5,359 nucleotides of DNA. Origin: JADJNW01 sp046314415. GTDB taxonomy: Bacteria > Bacteroidota > Bacteroidia > Chitinophagales > Saprospiraceae. Shown in pieces: positions 5,326-5,359 of this stretch (position 1 is its first letter; every line of letters begins with the position of its first letter). The notes under the pieces were generated by a model that was given only the letters and a program-made list of their open reading frames with translations, was not told the origin of the DNA and made no database searches. The translations under genes and the position numbers were made by a program. The DNA lies in NCBI GenBank assembly GCA_046314415.1, contig JBKBWT010000415.1, positions 1 through 5,359 on the forward strand, read 5' to 3'.

Positions 5326-5333
5326 TAAATTTG
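5326..5333 (+). promoter_or_regulatory. Bacteroidota -7 promoter box for a downstream gene
   Basis: TAAATTTG is a perfect TAnnTTTG box. The nearest upstream TTG (5308-5310) leaves a 15-base spacer, shorter than usual. The wider context TTAAATTTGGGG closely matches TTAATTTTGGGG before the EAD11-like membrane gene. It would start a transcript about 10 bases before ATG 5350. Confidence 0.45.
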
Positions 5334-5349
5334 GGGTAAAAAAAGGAGC

Positions 5350-5359
5350 ATGAGCCTAC
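5350..5359 (+). CDS. Possible start of a further gene (truncated by window edge)
   Basis: ATG 5350 follows an AAAAGGAG Shine-Dalgarno-like stretch (5341-5348) and the -7 box at 5326-5333. Only three codons (M-S-L) are visible, so nothing can be said of the product. The spacing between AGGAG and ATG is very short (one base), which lowers confidence that this is the true start. Confidence 0.3.

Overview
The window looks like Bacteroidota chromosome, most likely an environmental, Saprospiraceae-like lineage. The evidence is AT-rich accessory genes without strong Shine-Dalgarno sites, two perfect TAnnTTTG-type -7 promoter boxes, a ligase-associated DEXH helicase, and effector-associated (EAD11-like) domains that are common in that phylum. 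The lineage is inferred from family distribution; there is no marker gene here.

Layout from left to right. Positions 1-185 (minus) hold the first 61 codons of a class I SAM-dependent methyltransferase that runs off the left edge. After a divergent AT-rich spacer with a small palindrome comes a plus-strand cluster: a UPF0175-type antitoxin (322-618), a DUF3368/PIN-type toxin (620-1105) and a 255-aa protein with an N-terminal EAD11-like domain and an unrecognised C-terminal region (1132-1899). One base after that gene's stop codon ends a convergent minus-strand gene, an 860-aa ligase-associated DNA-damage-response DEXH helicase of the Lhr-like kind (1901-4483). Divergent from the helicase is a second EAD11-like gene (4577-5287). 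It encodes a membrane protein whose transmembrane segment contains 13 consecutive isoleucines encoded by a 6.5-copy hexanucleotide repeat. A promoter-like box and a possible start codon of another gene close the window.

Two things stand out. First, the helicase gene contains two copies of the same GC-rich, multi-hairpin palindromic element in opposite orientations. Both keep the reading frame open and add about 24-37 Pro/Gly-rich residues in what should be surface loops. This resembles the protein-embedded palindromic elements known from Rickettsia. Second, two proteins with the same EAD11-like adaptor domain flank the helicase, one probably soluble and one membrane-bound, and the soluble one sits in a probable operon with a toxin-antitoxin pair. 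By analogy with EAD-centred conflict systems, the two could associate through their EAD domains in a defence or cell-suicide response. That link is inference; the domain assignments rest on recognised sequence patterns.
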